Part shown: one piece after another, positions 6,758 through 6,834 of the stretch
Numbering within the stretch: the first letter of the stretch is position 1
Layout: each line of letters starts with the position of its first letter
Assembly: GCA_003694425.1 (NCBI GenBank)
Contig: RFJX01000144.1
Span: 1 to 6,834 of the forward strand
DNA length: 6,834 nucleotides
DNA from: Gammaproteobacteria bacterium
Lineage (GTDB): Bacteria; Pseudomonadota; Gammaproteobacteria; J113
Direction: 5' to 3'
The notes under the pieces: generated by a model
Seen by the model: only the letters and a program-made list of their open reading frames with translations
The model's database searches: none
Told to the model about the DNA's origin: nothing
Translations under genes and position numbers: made by a program

Positions 6758-6800
6758 CGACGGCCCCGTGCGCCAGGCGCACGGGGCCGTCGTCCTGTCT
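6758..6800 (+). terminator. GC-rich hairpin terminator after glyA
   Basis: The arms 6758-6772 and 6778-6792 form a perfect 15-bp stem (CGACGGCCCCGTGCG and its complement) around CCAGG; one more C-G pair can close inside, leaving a 3-nt loop. The stem begins 25 bp after the glyA stop. The downstream tail, TCCTGTCT, is only moderately T-rich, so termination may be imperfect. The sequence between gene and stem contains a separate 12-bp palindrome, CCGGGATCCCGG (6741-6752). No gene start is recognisable in the last 40 bases. Confidence 0.8.
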
Positions 6801-6834
6801 GGGGCCGGGATCCGCTGCCTCTGATGCACTGCCC

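Noticed and set aside
6731..6817. Repeated CCGGGATCC strings (6741 and 6805) flanking the terminator
   Set aside because: Nine-base GC-rich matches this close together are weak evidence for a mobile element or a protein site; they are probably chance.

Overview
The window reads as chromosomal DNA from a GC-rich gammaproteobacterium. The main evidence is a full-length class I adenylate cyclase (CyaA), a family found essentially in Gammaproteobacteria, together with a GlyA very close to the enterobacterial enzyme and a nucleoside phosphorylase whose pocket residues fit the methylthioinosine-specific type known from Pseudomonas. The genus cannot be named from the sequence alone. No integrase, transposase, tRNA, rRNA or CRISPR array is visible; apart from the repeat at the left edge this is core-genome sequence.

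Layout. Bases 1-84 are twelve perfect copies of a 7-bp unit that end exactly at the stop codon of the first gene. A four-gene, tightly overlapping minus-strand cluster fills 85-5071. In transcription order it is cyaA, a DUF815-type AAA+ ATPase, hpt (hypoxanthine/guanine phosphoribosyltransferase) and an MTA/MTI phosphorylase (mtnP family). The junctions overlap by 11, 4 and 50 bp (20 bp if mtnP starts at its second Met). A 404-bp divergent intergenic region (5072-5475) holds a near-palindromic TATAAT-type element. It is followed by glyA on the plus strand (5476-6732) and a strong GC-rich hairpin, the probable glyA terminator (6758-6792).

How the genes fit together. The last two genes of the cluster encode consecutive steps if the phosphorylase uses methylthioinosine: it would release hypoxanthine, which Hpt turns into IMP. 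cyaA makes cAMP from ATP, and GlyA feeds one-carbon units into purine and methionine metabolism. The neighbourhood therefore has a nucleotide/one-carbon theme with a second-messenger enzyme at the head of the operon. The DUF815 ATPase is the only gene of unknown role.

No obviously new multi-gene system is present. The points most worth a second look are the heptamer array with a G7 tract just before the mtnP stop codon, the cyaA-ATPase-salvage operon with an uncharacterised ATPase in its middle, and the shared promoter region.
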